Assembly: GCF_001422365.1 (NCBI RefSeq)
Contig: NZ_LMMT01000001.1
Span: forward strand, 350,820 to 414,819
Length of the DNA: 64,000 nt
Direction: 5' to 3'
DNA from: Pseudorhodoferax sp. Leaf265
GTDB lineage: Bacteria; Pseudomonadota; Gammaproteobacteria; Burkholderiales; Burkholderiaceae_C
Of this stretch, positions 1 through 8,112 are shown in pieces; position 1 is the first letter of the stretch; each line of letters opens with the position of its first letter. The notes beneath the pieces were generated by a model. That model worked only from the letters and a program-made list of their open reading frames with translations. It made no database searches and was not told the origin of the DNA. The position numbers were made by a program, and so were the translations under genes.

Positions 1-38
1 ACCTGTGCCCCCCAGACGCCGCTCAACAGATCAGTCAT
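1..38 (-). CDS. Start of an unidentified gene, cut by the left window edge
   Basis: An ATG at 38-36 overlaps the TGA of the HprK-related kinase gene in an ATGA arrangement, and the frame stays open to the window edge, giving MTDLLSGVWGAQ. The overlap implies translational coupling and membership of the same leftward operon. In HPr-rel-A gene sets the kinase is typically followed by a nucleotidyltransferase-family gene, so that is the likely identity, but the twelve visible residues cannot prove it. Confidence 0.45.
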   Translation of the reverse strand, partial: MTDLLSGVWGAQ

Positions 39-964
39 CGCGGGGCTTCCGTGAGCGCAGCGTCGGCGAGCCGGTCGAACAAGGCCACCGCGTCGTCGAG
101 CCGGCCGTAGCTGAACTGGTAGCAGTCGCTCGCCCCGACCAGCGCCGTCAACGCTTCGAAGCCCGTGAGCCCGAGCAACGTGTAGTTGAACGAATTGCTG
201 CCGAGTTCGAGCACGCTGTGGCCGCGCGGGCGCTGCACGAGTTCGGCCGGCGCATCGGCCACGTATTTCGGAAAAATGACCCAGCGCGGCACGGCCGTCT
301 CACCCATGCGGTCCAATGCCGACACCGGAATCTTCATGTGGGTGACCGAGCCTTTCGAGGTGCCATGTGTGGTGCGGCTGAAAACCGCACCAGGCACAAA
401 CGCACCAATCACCTCGATGGACTTGTTTTTCAAGCTGATCGGCCGCACGGCCGGTGTGATGGACGCGCCGTCCAGGCTCACGAGGGCAATCTCGTCGGAC
501 AGCAACCGCCAACCGCGGTGCACAAGGCCAGCACATAGCGTGCTCTTGCCCGATCCCGGCGGGGCCGCCAAGACGGCGGCAAAACCGTTGCGCTCAACGA
601 CCGCAGCGTGGAGCATCAGGTACTGATGGGCCCGGGTCGAGACACACCAGTTCATTGCCCATTCGAGTTGCGGATAGGCATGCGACTGCGGCAACGGCTC
701 GAACGGATAAAAACCGTCTGTGCTGAAGCGGACTTGTGGGCGCCACCATCGATGGATCCCTGCGCCCGGCTCCATCACCAGGGAGAAATCGGCGAAGCTG
801 GCTGGGTCGGCGAGTGGGTAGTCGGCATAGAGAACGCGCAGACCATCGGCAATCGGCGGCAGTGTCGATTTGATCCTGTACCCGAACGGCCCCGCGCGAA
901 CCACGAGGTCACCCTCTGCGAGCCGTTGCCGAAGCGAAGCATCCGTCAAACTCGCCAGGATCAC
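35..964 (-). CDS. HprK-related kinase A (HPr-rel-A system)
   Basis: A 309-residue protein with the P-loop of the HPr kinase family: APPGSGKST at about residues 134-142, followed by LLSDE near 154-158. It lacks the N-terminal domain and the rest of true HPr kinase/phosphorylase, matching the stand-alone HprK-related kinase A family found beside a PqqD-like protein. Its natural substrate is not established; a peptide or protein substrate is plausible because lasso-peptide tailoring kinases share the fold. I chose the GTG at 964-962, which overlaps the upstream TGA (GTGA), rather than the longer open frame to 1051, because the extension runs into the PqqD gene and has no family character. The gene overlaps its downstream neighbour by 4 bases as well, so the set is one operon. 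Confidence 0.85.
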   Translation of the reverse strand: MILASLTDASLRQRLAEGDLVVRAGPFGYRIKSTLPPIADGLRVLYADYPLADPASFADFSLVMEPGAGIHRWWRPQVRFSTDGFYPFEPLPQSHAYPQLEWAMNWCVSTRAHQYLMLHAAVVERNGFAAVLAAPPGSGKSTLCAGLVHRGWRLLSDEIALVSLDGASITPAVRPISLKNKSIEVIGAFVPGAVFSRTTHGTSKGSVTHMKIPVSALDRMGETAVPRWVIFPKYVADAPAELVQRPRGHSVLELGSNSFNYTLLGLTGFEALTALVGASDCYQFSYGRLDDAVALFDRLADAALTEAPR

Positions 965-1242
965 GGGTTCTCCGCGCGCACGAGACCGAGACCGCTCAGA
1001 AATTCCAGACCTGTCACGATGCGCGGAGCCAGCATTTCGGAGGCGGGCCATTGCAGATCATCCCGCACCTGCGCTTCGAGTTCGGTCAGACTCAGCGCCC
1101 CCTCTTCCAGAGCCATCAGGCTGGCGGCCATCAAGGCGTCAGCGACCAAGGTCTGACCTGAGCTCTCATCAAAGATCACCCATTCATCCTGCCACTGCCG
1201 CCAATGCAGCACTGCCAATTCGTTCAGCTGCCAATGCGCCAT
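961..1242 (-). CDS. PqqD-family peptide chaperone, HPr-rel-A system
   Basis: A 93-residue PqqD-like protein. The central segment with VIFDESSGQT followed by a helical tract (LMALEEGALSLTELEAQV) has the usual PqqD/RRE layout of short beta strands and then a winged-helix-like bundle. PqqD domains bind leader peptides of ribosomally made, modified peptides and present them to enzymes. Here the partner enzyme is presumably the HprK-related kinase, whose GTG start overlaps this gene's stop. The preceding gene ends 48 bases upstream. No strong Shine-Dalgarno is visible before the ATG at 1242. Family membership is fairly sure; the client peptide is unknown, though the upstream 207-residue protein is the obvious candidate. 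Confidence 0.82.
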   Translation of the reverse strand: MAHWQLNELAVLHWRQWQDEWVIFDESSGQTLVADALMAASLMALEEGALSLTELEAQVRDDLQWPASEMLAPRIVTGLEFLSGLGLVRAENP

Positions 1243-1290
1243 CGAACGGCTATGGCCTCGTGGCGCAAAGGTCGGGCCTGCCGCATGCCC

Positions 1291-1914
1291 TCAAAGGTTT
1301 TCCAGGTAAGTCGTGAAGAAGCTGTAGGCGTTGTGATTGCCGTCCTGATAGAAGGCGAGCACCTCTGACGACGTGTAGGGGAATCCATAGGGCGCCAGTG
1401 CGCCCTGCTCCCCCGCCTTGGCGTTGAGATAAGCACAAAGCCAGTGGCGCTCAGCGGTGTTCGCGTAGCTCGACTGGCTCATCAACGCGAACAGCGTCAG
1501 TGACTGCAAATTGGGCGAAGCCAAAGACAACACGCTTGATACCTTCTGCGTGGAGTCCACCGGCCACGGACGCTTAGGTGTACCGTTTTTGTTGGACTGC
1601 CCCCACCACCCGGGACTCTTGCCACCTGCGGGAGCCGTCTCGGTGTCGGGACCAAACGAATGGGCAGCCGATTGCACACCGGACAATGTGCAAATGCCTT
1701 CCTTACCGCTTGTTCCAACGCACGTGTAGATGGTGGACTGTGACGTCGCCAATGCGCCAATCGGCGTCAACGCCGCCAAAGCAGTCGCACCGGCAGTAGT
1801 ACCCCGAAGTAGAAGTCGGCGACGCGCCAAGGCTTCGCTCGACATCCGGCGAGTGCCAGACAACCGTCCGTCGCCCTGCTGCGAATCATCCTGATCTGGT
1901 GACAATTTATCCAT
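1291..1914 (-). CDS. Secreted protein with Tat-like signal, first gene of the HPr-rel-A set
   Basis: A 207-residue protein not matched to a named family. A basic segment RRRLLLRG at about residues 31-38 precedes a hydrophobic run (about 39-56), which suggests a Tat-type signal with a long N-region. The mature part has a CVGTSGKEGIC pair of cysteines (65 and 75), a SPGWWGQ motif near 100-106, and an aromatic C-terminal tail (SFFTTYLENL). The ATG at 1914 has GAGG 8-11 bases upstream, which favours it over the internal ATG at 1845. It is followed within 48 bases by the PqqD-like gene, so all are probably cotranscribed. It may be the exported substrate or effector of the PqqD/kinase pair; this is inference from position only. 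Confidence 0.7.
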   Translation of the reverse strand: MDKLSPDQDDSQQGDGRLSGTRRMSSEALARRRLLLRGTTAGATALAALTPIGALATSQSTIYTCVGTSGKEGICTLSGVQSAAHSFGPDTETAPAGGKSPGWWGQSNKNGTPKRPWPVDSTQKVSSVLSLASPNLQSLTLFALMSQSSYANTAERHWLCAYLNAKAGEQGALAPYGFPYTSSEVLAFYQDGNHNAYSFFTTYLENL

Positions 1915-2253
1915 ATTTGAACCTCAACAGAAGCGACGGCCGTGGCGCATCAGACGTCGCCTCACATCTGAAGATCGGTCTTCCATCGCTGAGACAACCG
2001 CAAAGCAAAATCCGGGCCCCACCGCCCCATACCCATCTTTTTCTTTTCTAATCAATGGCTTAAAAAATCGATCACAGAAAAAACCAGACATTCTGTTTAC
2101 AAGTGTAAGCTTCACCGACTAAGCCAGTGGGCTTCGAGCGGAGCCCATCACGACACCTCCATTGCCTTGCACCGAGGCGCCGCGCACGAGCGAAAGTGGC
2201 TCAGGCTTGGCTCTTCCAGTCATCCGGCAGCACTGACGGCTTGCACCCCATCC
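1915..2253. other. Divergent intergenic region
   Basis: This 339-base stretch separates the leftward HPr-rel-A set from the rightward flavoprotein gene. It contains an AT-rich tract (about 2035-2090) unlike its surroundings and a sigma-54-like element at 2005-2019. A 63-codon open frame at 1924-2115 on the minus strand has no protein-like features and is not called. Confidence 0.5.
2005..2019 (-). promoter_or_regulatory. Candidate sigma-54 promoter for the HPr-rel-A set
   Basis: Read on the minus strand the site is GGGCCCGGATTTTGC. It differs from the consensus TGGCACGNNNNTTGC at two fixed positions and keeps the invariant GG-N10-GC spacing. It lies about 90 bases upstream of the ATG at 1914. 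High GC content makes chance matches possible, so this is only a candidate. Confidence 0.35.
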
Positions 2254-3459
2254 ATGAACTTTTTCGACGTCACCATCATCGGCGCCGGTGCCGCTGGCCT
2301 CTTTTGCGCCGGCATCGCGGGCCAACGCGGCCTGCGTGTCCTGCTGCTGGACCACAGCGCCAAAGTCGCGGAAAAGATCCGCATCTCCGGCGGCGGCCGG
2401 GCCAACTTCACAAACCTGGACGTCGGCCCGCGCAACTTCCTGTCCGACAACCCCCACTTCTGCCGCGGAGCGCTGGCGCGCTTCACGCCCAGGCAGTTCA
2501 TCGCCCTGCTGGAGCGCGACGGCATCGGCTTCCACGAGAAGCACCGAGGCCAATTGTTCTGCGACCGCTCGGCCGAGGACCTGATCGACCTGCTGCTGCG
2601 CGAATGCGCAGCCGGCAACGTCACGCGCTGGCAGCCCTGCGCGGTGCACGAGGTGCGCAGCACTGGCGATGCTTGCGCGCGCTACCTGCTGGCGACCGAC
2701 CGCGGCGAGGTCCAGTCCCATTCCGTGGTGGTCGCGACGGGCGGCCTGTCGATTCCCAAGATCGGCGCCAGCGACTACGGCTACCGCATCGCACGCCAGT
2801 TCGGCCTGCGTCTGGTCGAACCGCGGCCGGCACTGGTGCCGCTGACCTTCGACGAGCAGGCGTGGCAGCCTTTTGCACAACTGGCCGGGTTGTCCCTGCC
2901 GGTGGACATCGCGACCGGCGAGAAGAAGGCCCGCACCGGTTTCTCGGAAGACCTGCTGTTCACGCACCGCGGCCTCAGCGGCCCCGCCGTGCTGCAGATT
3001 TCCAGCTACTGGAAGCCCGGAACGCCGATCGGCATCGACCTGTCGCCCCAGACTGTGTTGCAGCCCACCCTGCAAGAGGCCAAGCTCAGCACCCGCCGCC
3101 TGCTTGCCAACGTGCTGGGCGAGCATCTGCCCGCACGCCTGGCCGCGGCCTGGACCGGCGCCGACGCAGCCTGGCAGCGGCCGGTCAACGAGACGACCGA
3201 CAAGGCGCTCAACGCCCTCGCCAGCAGCCTGCACGCATGGCAGTTGACGCCTACCGGCACCGAGGGCTACCGCAAGGCCGAGGTCACTGCTGGCGGGGTG
3301 GACACGCGCGACCTGTCGTCCCAGACCCTGGAGTCGCGCCAGCCAGGCCTGTACTTCATCGGCGAAGTGGTCGATGTAACCGGCTGGCTCGGGGGCTACA
3401 ACTTCCAATGGGCCTGGTCCAGCGCCTACAGTTGCGCACACGCCCTCGCAGCGCCGTGA
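2254..3459 (+). CDS. BaiN/HI0933-family NAD(P)/FAD-dependent oxidoreductase
   Basis: A 401-residue flavoprotein of the HI0933 (YhiN/BaiN) family. The N-terminal Rossmann motif IIGAGAAGL is at residues 8-16. The family signature SGGGRANFTN is near residue 47, and a second nucleotide-contact region reads GGLSIPKIGASDYGY. The C-terminal FAD motif ends in VDVTGWLGGYNFQWAWSS. Family members reduce C=C bonds (the bile-acid enzyme BaiN), but the substrate in soil or water proteobacteria is unknown. I start at ATG 2254 because the dinucleotide-binding strand begins a few residues later; an in-frame extension to 2167 adds unrelated sequence. The gene ends just before the rpsU promoter region. Confidence 0.88.
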   Translation: MNFFDVTIIGAGAAGLFCAGIAGQRGLRVLLLDHSAKVAEKIRISGGGRANFTNLDVGPRNFLSDNPHFCRGALARFTPRQFIALLERDGIGFHEKHRGQLFCDRSAEDLIDLLLRECAAGNVTRWQPCAVHEVRSTGDACARYLLATDRGEVQSHSVVVATGGLSIPKIGASDYGYRIARQFGLRLVEPRPALVPLTFDEQAWQPFAQLAGLSLPVDIATGEKKARTGFSEDLLFTHRGLSGPAVLQISSYWKPGTPIGIDLSPQTVLQPTLQEAKLSTRRLLANVLGEHLPARLAAAWTGADAAWQRPVNETTDKALNALASSLHAWQLTPTGTEGYRKAEVTAGGVDTRDLSSQTLESRQPGLYFIGEVVDVTGWLGGYNFQWAWSSAYSCAHALAAP

Positions 3460-3467
3460 ATCCACGC

Positions 3468-3473
3468 TATAAT
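3468..3473 (+). promoter_or_regulatory. Probable -10 element of the rpsU promoter
   Basis: A TATAAT within CGCTATAATGCC sits 9 bases after the upstream stop codon and about 105 bases before rpsU. No convincing -35 hexamer is visible. The same CGCTATAAT context precedes tRNA-Thr at 45924. Confidence 0.45.
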
Positions 3474-3578
3474 GCCTGGCTAACTCCGGCCTACCCTCAG
3501 CGGGCCATATGCTTTTGAGTTGAGGAAACCCCGGCCACGGCTCCCGATCTTGCCCCGGCCAATCAGCCAACGAGATAC

Positions 3579-3791
3579 ATGACCACCATCCGCGTTAAAG
3601 AAAACGAGCCGTTCGACGTGGCACTGCGCCGCTTCAAGCGCACCATCGAAAAACTGGGCCTGCTGACCGATCTGCGCGCCCGCGAGTTCTACGAGAAGCC
3701 GACGGCCGAACGCAAGCGCAAGAAGGCAGCTGCCGTGAAGCGCCACTACAAGCGCGTGCGCAGCATGCAACTGCCCAAGAAGCTGTACTGA
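3579..3791 (+). CDS. rpsU: 30S ribosomal protein S21
   Basis: A 70-residue protein that matches S21 along its whole length: it begins [20 protein letters not shown] and carries the Lys/Arg-rich C-terminal helix ([19 protein letters not shown]). S21 binds the 16S rRNA platform near the anti-Shine-Dalgarno and assists initiation. In many proteobacteria it heads an rpsU-(yqeY)-dnaG-rpoD operon. Here yqeY follows, but dnaG and rpoD do not, and a strong terminator separates rpsU from yqeY. Confidence 0.98.
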
Positions 3792-3823
3792 TCCAGCAGC
3801 ACCCGACCGGCTCACGGTTGAAG

Positions 3824-3856
3824 GCCCGCCCTGGTGCATCCAGCGCGGGCTTTTTT
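3824..3856 (+). terminator. Intrinsic terminator after rpsU
   Basis: An 11-base-pair stem with one mismatch (arms 3824-3834 and 3840-3850) is followed by six T residues at 3851-3856. It lies between rpsU and yqeY, so the two may be only partly cotranscribed. Confidence 0.85.
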
Positions 3857-3874
3857 CATTCACAGGACTGCACC

Positions 3875-4333
3875 ATGGACCACACCCCGACCCTCAAGGA
3901 CCGCGTCATCCAAGACATGAAGGACGCCATGCGGGCCAAGGACGCCGAGCGCTTGGCCACCATCCGCCTACTGCTGGCCGCGATGAAGCAAAAGGAAGTG
4001 GACGAGCGCGTGACGCTGGACGACGTCGCCGTCGTGGCCATCGTGGACAAGCTGATCAAGCAGCGCAAGGACTCCATCACCGCTTTCGAGCAGGCCGGCC
4101 GCCAGGACCTGGCCGACAAGGAAGCCGCCGAGCAGCGCGTGCTGCAGGCCTACTTGCCCGAGCGCATGGACGCCGAGGCCGTGCTGGCCGCCGTGCGCGC
4201 GTTGGTGGCCCGGCTTGAGGCCAAGGGCCCCGGCGACATGGGCCGCGTGATGGCCGCCGCCAAGGCTGAACTGGCCGGCAAGGCCGAGATGGCCCAGGTG
4301 TCTGCCGCCGTCAAGCAGGCCCTGGCCAGCTGA
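3875..4333 (+). CDS. GatB/YqeY domain-containing protein
   Basis: A 152-residue YqeY-family protein. It has an N-terminal helical segment (LKDRVIQDMKDAMRAKDAER, TIRLLLAAMKQKEVDERV) and the C-terminal helical module also found in GatB of tRNA amidotransferase, ending MAQVSAAVKQALAS. The module binds the tRNA elbow in GatB; the role of stand-alone YqeY is uncertain. The ATG at 3875 follows an ACAGGACTGCACC leader directly behind the rpsU terminator. Its position after rpsU is the standard arrangement in beta-proteobacteria. Confidence 0.9.
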   Translation: MDHTPTLKDRVIQDMKDAMRAKDAERLATIRLLLAAMKQKEVDERVTLDDVAVVAIVDKLIKQRKDSITAFEQAGRQDLADKEAAEQRVLQAYLPERMDAEAVLAAVRALVARLEAKGPGDMGRVMAAAKAELAGKAEMAQVSAAVKQALAS

Positions 4334-4419
4334 ACTTGCCAAGGTTTACAGGTCTTTGCACACCCGCAGGCGAACCAAAACGCGCCCTCGCGCGTTCTAA
4401 GCTGGAAAGGAGGCCCGCC

Positions 4420-6021
4420 ATGGCCGCAAGGATCTGGAGAATTTGGGCCACGGCCGCCATACTGGCATGCGCCGCCGCCGTCAGCCTTCCGGCCGGCGCC
4501 CAGCAGGAACCGCCGGGCCGCGCGGCCCGGCTCTCGCAACCCGATGGTGGCGTGCAATGGTCCGGTGCCGGCGGCAACTGGCAGCCCGCCGACCCCAACT
4601 GGCCGTTCACGGCTGGCGACAGCATCCGCGTGGCCGCGGGCAGCCGCGCAGAACTCCACGCCGGCGCCCATGCCCTGCGCCTGCAAGGCCCGGCCGAACT
4701 GGGCATCGACGCGCTCGACGACAATGACTTGCGCCTGACGCTGCGCCAGGGCAGCCTCAACCTGCGCGTGCGCGACATGGCGCCAGACGAGCGCATGGAG
4801 GTCAACACCCAGAACCTGGCCATGCTGGTGGACCGGCCGGGCGAATTCCGTGTCGATCTGGAACCCGGCAGCACGCGCGTGCTGGCACGCGCCGGCACCG
4901 CCACGCTGTTTGGCGAGAACGGAGAATCCGCCACGCTCGCCCCCGCCCAGCAGGCCCGCTACGTGGGCCGCAACCTCAGTGCCATCGCCGTCCAGGGCGC
5001 CGGCCCGCGCGACGCGCTGGACCAGTGGGCGGCGGACCGCAGTCTGGCCGAGGACCGCTCGCCCAGCGCCCAGTACCTGTCACGCGAAGTGCTGGGTTAC
5101 CAGGAACTGGACACGCACGGCGAATGGAGCAGCACCGTGGAGTACGGCACCGTCTGGTATCCGCGCACCACGATCGCGAACTGGGAACCCTACCGCCACG
5201 GCCAGTGGCGCTGGGTCGACCCCTGGGGCTGGACCTGGTTCGACGACGCGCGCTGGGGTTTTGCGCCCTTCCACTATGGCCGCTGGGTGCAGATCGGCCC
5301 GCGCTGGGCCTGGGTGCCCGGGCCGCGCGGACCGCGGCAGCTCTATGCGCCTGCACTGGTCGGCTTTGCCGGCACGCCGGCACCGCGGCCGCCGAACTTC
5401 AACCGCCACCGCACACCGGGCACGGACTGGTTCCCGCTGGCCCCCGGCCAGCCTTGGCGCCCCGGTTTCGGCGGCGGCCCGCGCGACCCGGGCCACGGCA
5501 ACCTGGGCCTGCCGCCACCAGCGCCCCTGCGCAACACCCTGCGCGAGCGCCCGCCAGGATCGACCATCGCCACACCAGCGCCCGGCTTCCAAGGCGGACG
5601 CGCCGACCAAGAGCGCCGCGACCGCTGGCAGCGCGACCATCAAGAGTGGCAGCAGCAACGGCGCCAGCAGCAGCAGGACCAGAACCGCAACGAGATGCGC
5701 CAGGCCCATGAGCAGATCCGCCAGGAGCAGGCGCAACGCCAGGACCAGATGCAACAGCAGCAACGCGCCTTGCAGGAGCAGCAGATGCGCCAGATGCGCC
5801 AATTGCGCCAGCAGCAAGACCCGCAACAGCGTCAGCTGCAGGAGCCCCAACGCCAGCAGGAGCGCTTCATGCGTGATCAACGCGACCAACGTGACCATTC
5901 GGAGCGCCGCGAACAGCGCGAGCAGCGCCAGGATCGGCCACAGCCGCCGCGCGCCGCCCCGCCACAAGACCTGCGCCAGCCGTCCGGTGAACGCGGCGGC
6001 CGCTTCGGCAACCGCGACTAG
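4420..6021 (+). CDS. DUF6600 domain protein with FecR-like N-terminus and Gln/Arg-rich tail
   Basis: A 533-residue exported protein. A signal peptide covers residues 1-28 (cleavage after PAGA). Residues about 60-190 resemble a FecR-like sandwich (GDSIRVAAGSRAELH, NLAMLVDRPGEFRVDL). Residues about 225-300 carry the tryptophan-rich DUF6600 repeats (WEPYRHGQWRWVDPWGWTW, FAPFHYGRWVQIGPRWAWVPG). From about 410 to the end it is almost pure Gln/Arg/Glu, likely a long charged helix or disordered tail. A Shine-Dalgarno AAAGGAGG lies just upstream of ATG 4420, which decides the start. Function is unknown; the envelope location follows from the signal peptide. It converges on pmbA, sharing the bases CTAG at the two stop codons. 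Confidence 0.85.
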   Translation: MAARIWRIWATAAILACAAAVSLPAGAQQEPPGRAARLSQPDGGVQWSGAGGNWQPADPNWPFTAGDSIRVAAGSRAELHAGAHALRLQGPAELGIDALDDNDLRLTLRQGSLNLRVRDMAPDERMEVNTQNLAMLVDRPGEFRVDLEPGSTRVLARAGTATLFGENGESATLAPAQQARYVGRNLSAIAVQGAGPRDALDQWAADRSLAEDRSPSAQYLSREVLGYQELDTHGEWSSTVEYGTVWYPRTTIANWEPYRHGQWRWVDPWGWTWFDDARWGFAPFHYGRWVQIGPRWAWVPGPRGPRQLYAPALVGFAGTPAPRPPNFNRHRTPGTDWFPLAPGQPWRPGFGGGPRDPGHGNLGLPPPAPLRNTLRERPPGSTIATPAPGFQGGRADQERRDRWQRDHQEWQQQRRQQQQDQNRNEMRQAHEQIRQEQAQRQDQMQQQQRALQEQQMRQMRQLRQQQDPQQRQLQEPQRQQERFMRDQRDQRDHSERREQREQRQDRPQPPRAAPPQDLRQPSGERGGRFGNRD

Positions 6022-7388
6022 CTGCCGGCCACCTTCATGCGCTCGACCAACACCGAGCCCACCGTCTTCGCACCGTAGTTGTAGGCATCGGCACCCACGG
6101 CGATGATGCCCTGGAACATGTCCTTGAGGTTGCCGGCGATGGTGATTTCCTCGACCGGATGGACGATCTGGCCGTTCTCGACCCAGAAGCCGCTGGCGCC
6201 GCGCGAGTAGTCGCCCGTCACGTAGTTCACGCCCTGGCCCATGAGCTCGGTCACGAACAGGCCGCGTCCGAGCTTGCGCAGCATGGCGTCGAGGTCGTCG
6301 CCGGGCTGGGTCAGGCGCGACTGCAGCACCAGGTTGTGCGAACCGCCGGCATTGCCGGTGGTGCGCATGCCCAGTTTGCGCGCCGAGTAGGTGGACAGGA
6401 AGTAGCCCTGCACGCGACCCGCGTCCACGACCTTGCGTGGCGCCACGCGCACGCCTTCTTCGTCGAATGGCGAGCTGCCCTTGCCGCGTAGCACAAAGGG
6501 GTCTTCGAGCAGATCGATGTGCTCGGGGAACACGGCTTTGCCCAGCGCATCGAGCAGGAAACTGCTGCGCCGGTACAGCGCGCCGCCACTGACGGCCTGC
6601 ACGAAGCCGCCCACCAGCCCAGCCGCCAGCGGCGACTCGAACAGCACGGGGCATTCGACCGTCTTGATCTTGCGCGCTTTCAGGCGCGACAACGCACGCT
6701 CGGCGGCGTAGCGCCCCACGGCCTCCGGCGAGGCCAGTTCCTCGGCATTGCGCATCGAGCTGTACCAGGCATCGCGCTGCATTTGCGCGCCACGGCCCGC
6801 GATCGGAGCGACCGAGATCGAATGCCGCGAACTCGCGTAGCCGCCGCGAAAGCCCGAGCTGTGGCCCGTGAAAAAGTGCGACTGCTGAGCCGAGACACCC
6901 GCGCCCTCGCTGTTGGTGATGCGCTTGTCGGTCGCGAAGGCCGCGGCCTCGCAGCGCAGCGCCAGCGCGGCCGCGCCCTCGGAGTCGATGTCCCAGGGAT
7001 GGAACAGGTCGAGGTCGGGCTGTTCGGTCGCCATGTCCTGCGGATCCGGCAGGCCGGCTGCCGGATCCTCGGCCGTGAAGCGCGCGATGTCGAACGCGGC
7101 CTGCACGGTCTGGCGGATCGCCGCGGGTGAGAAGTCCGACGTGCTGGCATTGCCACGGCGCTTGCCGGCATAGACCGTCACGCCCAGCGACTTGTCGCGG
7201 TTGCGCTCTACGTTCTCGAGCTCACCCTTGCGCACCGACACCGACAGGCCACAGCCTTCCGAGGCCTCGGCACCGGCATCGGTGGCGCCGATCTTCCTGG
7301 CATGGGCCAGGGCCTGCTCCACGAGTTCCTGGAAAAACGGACGGCTGTAGCTGAAGCCGGCCGCGGCAGCTTGGGAAGATGCATTCAT
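6018..7388 (-). CDS. pmbA: Metalloprotease PmbA/TldE
   Basis: A 456-residue protein of the TldD/PmbA family. Typical segments are ATDAGAEASEGCGLSVSVRKG near the N-terminus, ESPLAAGLVGGFVQAVSGGA in the middle, and TGDYSRGASGFWVENGQI near the C-terminus. TldD and PmbA (TldE) form a heterodimeric protease that degrades unfolded small proteins and matures microcin B17 and CcdA. The zinc site lies in TldD, so this subunit needs a TldD partner, which is not in the window. The start at 7388 (MNASSQ) is preferred; a longer open frame to 7490 overlaps the divergent darP leader. Confidence 0.95.
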   Translation of the reverse strand: MNASSQAAAAGFSYSRPFFQELVEQALAHARKIGATDAGAEASEGCGLSVSVRKGELENVERNRDKSLGVTVYAGKRRGNASTSDFSPAAIRQTVQAAFDIARFTAEDPAAGLPDPQDMATEQPDLDLFHPWDIDSEGAAALALRCEAAAFATDKRITNSEGAGVSAQQSHFFTGHSSGFRGGYASSRHSISVAPIAGRGAQMQRDAWYSSMRNAEELASPEAVGRYAAERALSRLKARKIKTVECPVLFESPLAAGLVGGFVQAVSGGALYRRSSFLLDALGKAVFPEHIDLLEDPFVLRGKGSSPFDEEGVRVAPRKVVDAGRVQGYFLSTYSARKLGMRTTGNAGGSHNLVLQSRLTQPGDDLDAMLRKLGRGLFVTELMGQGVNYVTGDYSRGASGFWVENGQIVHPVEEITIAGNLKDMFQGIIAVGADAYNYGAKTVGSVLVERMKVAGS

Positions 7389-7473
7389 GTTGCCGGCTAT
7401 GATACCGGCCGCACCGGCTTGGCCCGGCCGCCCGGGCAGCATCCCTGCCCCCACCCTTCCCCACCGTTTCTCC

Positions 7474-8112
7474 ATGTCGCGCAAACCCAAAAAAGGCTAT
7501 TTCGTGCGGGGCCAGTTCGTCGCCGAAGGCAGCGCACTGGACCTGGAACTCAAGGCCGAACTCAAAGGCACGGACGGCGCCAGCCGCACCGACATGAAGC
7601 GCGAGAGCGACGCACTGCAGGATCTGGGCGAGGAATTGCTGACCCTGCGCGCCGACCGGCTCGCGCAGCTGGGCCTGCCCGACAAGCTGACCGAGGCCCT
7701 GGCCGAGCTGCGCCGCATCACCAACTTCGAAGGCCGGCGCCGCCAGGCGCAGTTCGTCGGCAAGCTCATGCGCAAGCTCGACGAAGACACAGTGGACCAG
7801 GCCCGCGCGGCGCTGGCCGAGCAGCGCCGCGGCCCGGCGCGCGAGGCCGCCCTGCTGCACCACACCGAGCAATGGCGCACGCTGCTGCTGGAAGGCGACG
7901 AGGCCCTGGCGCGCTGGATGGCCCAGTACCCCGATACCGACGCCCAACAGCTGCGCTCGCTCGTGCGCCAGGCCCGCAAGGACGCCGTGCCAGAGAAGCC
8001 CGGCCTGGCACCGCGCCACGGCCGCGCCTACCGTGAGATCTTCCAGTTGCTGCGCGAGCAGCTGAACGAGCCAGACGGCGCGATGCCCGAAGGAGAAGAC
8101 GATGGCGAATGA
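7474..8112 (+). CDS. darP: Ribosome biogenesis factor DarP (YjgA)
   Basis: A 212-residue, highly charged protein that begins MSRKPKKGYFVRGQFV and contains the conserved LRRITNFEGRRRQAQFVGKL segment of the DUF615/YjgA family. DarP associates with the late 50S precursor and promotes peptidyl-transferase-centre maturation. Pairing back-to-back with pmbA is the usual proteobacterial arrangement. It overlaps mog by 11 bases, so the two are cotranscribed. Confidence 0.95.
   Translation: MSRKPKKGYFVRGQFVAEGSALDLELKAELKGTDGASRTDMKRESDALQDLGEELLTLRADRLAQLGLPDKLTEALAELRRITNFEGRRRQAQFVGKLMRKLDEDTVDQARAALAEQRRGPAREAALLHHTEQWRTLLLEGDEALARWMAQYPDTDAQQLRSLVRQARKDAVPEKPGLAPRHGRAYREIFQLLREQLNEPDGAMPEGEDDGE

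Noticed and set aside
1924-2115. 63-codon minus-strand frame in the intergenic region
   Set aside because: It has no ribosome-binding site or protein-like composition and covers the AT-rich promoter area.
2119-3570. 483-codon open frame on the minus strand
   Set aside because: It lies opposite the BaiN-like flavoprotein, has no motifs, and is the usual antisense shadow of a GC-rich gene.
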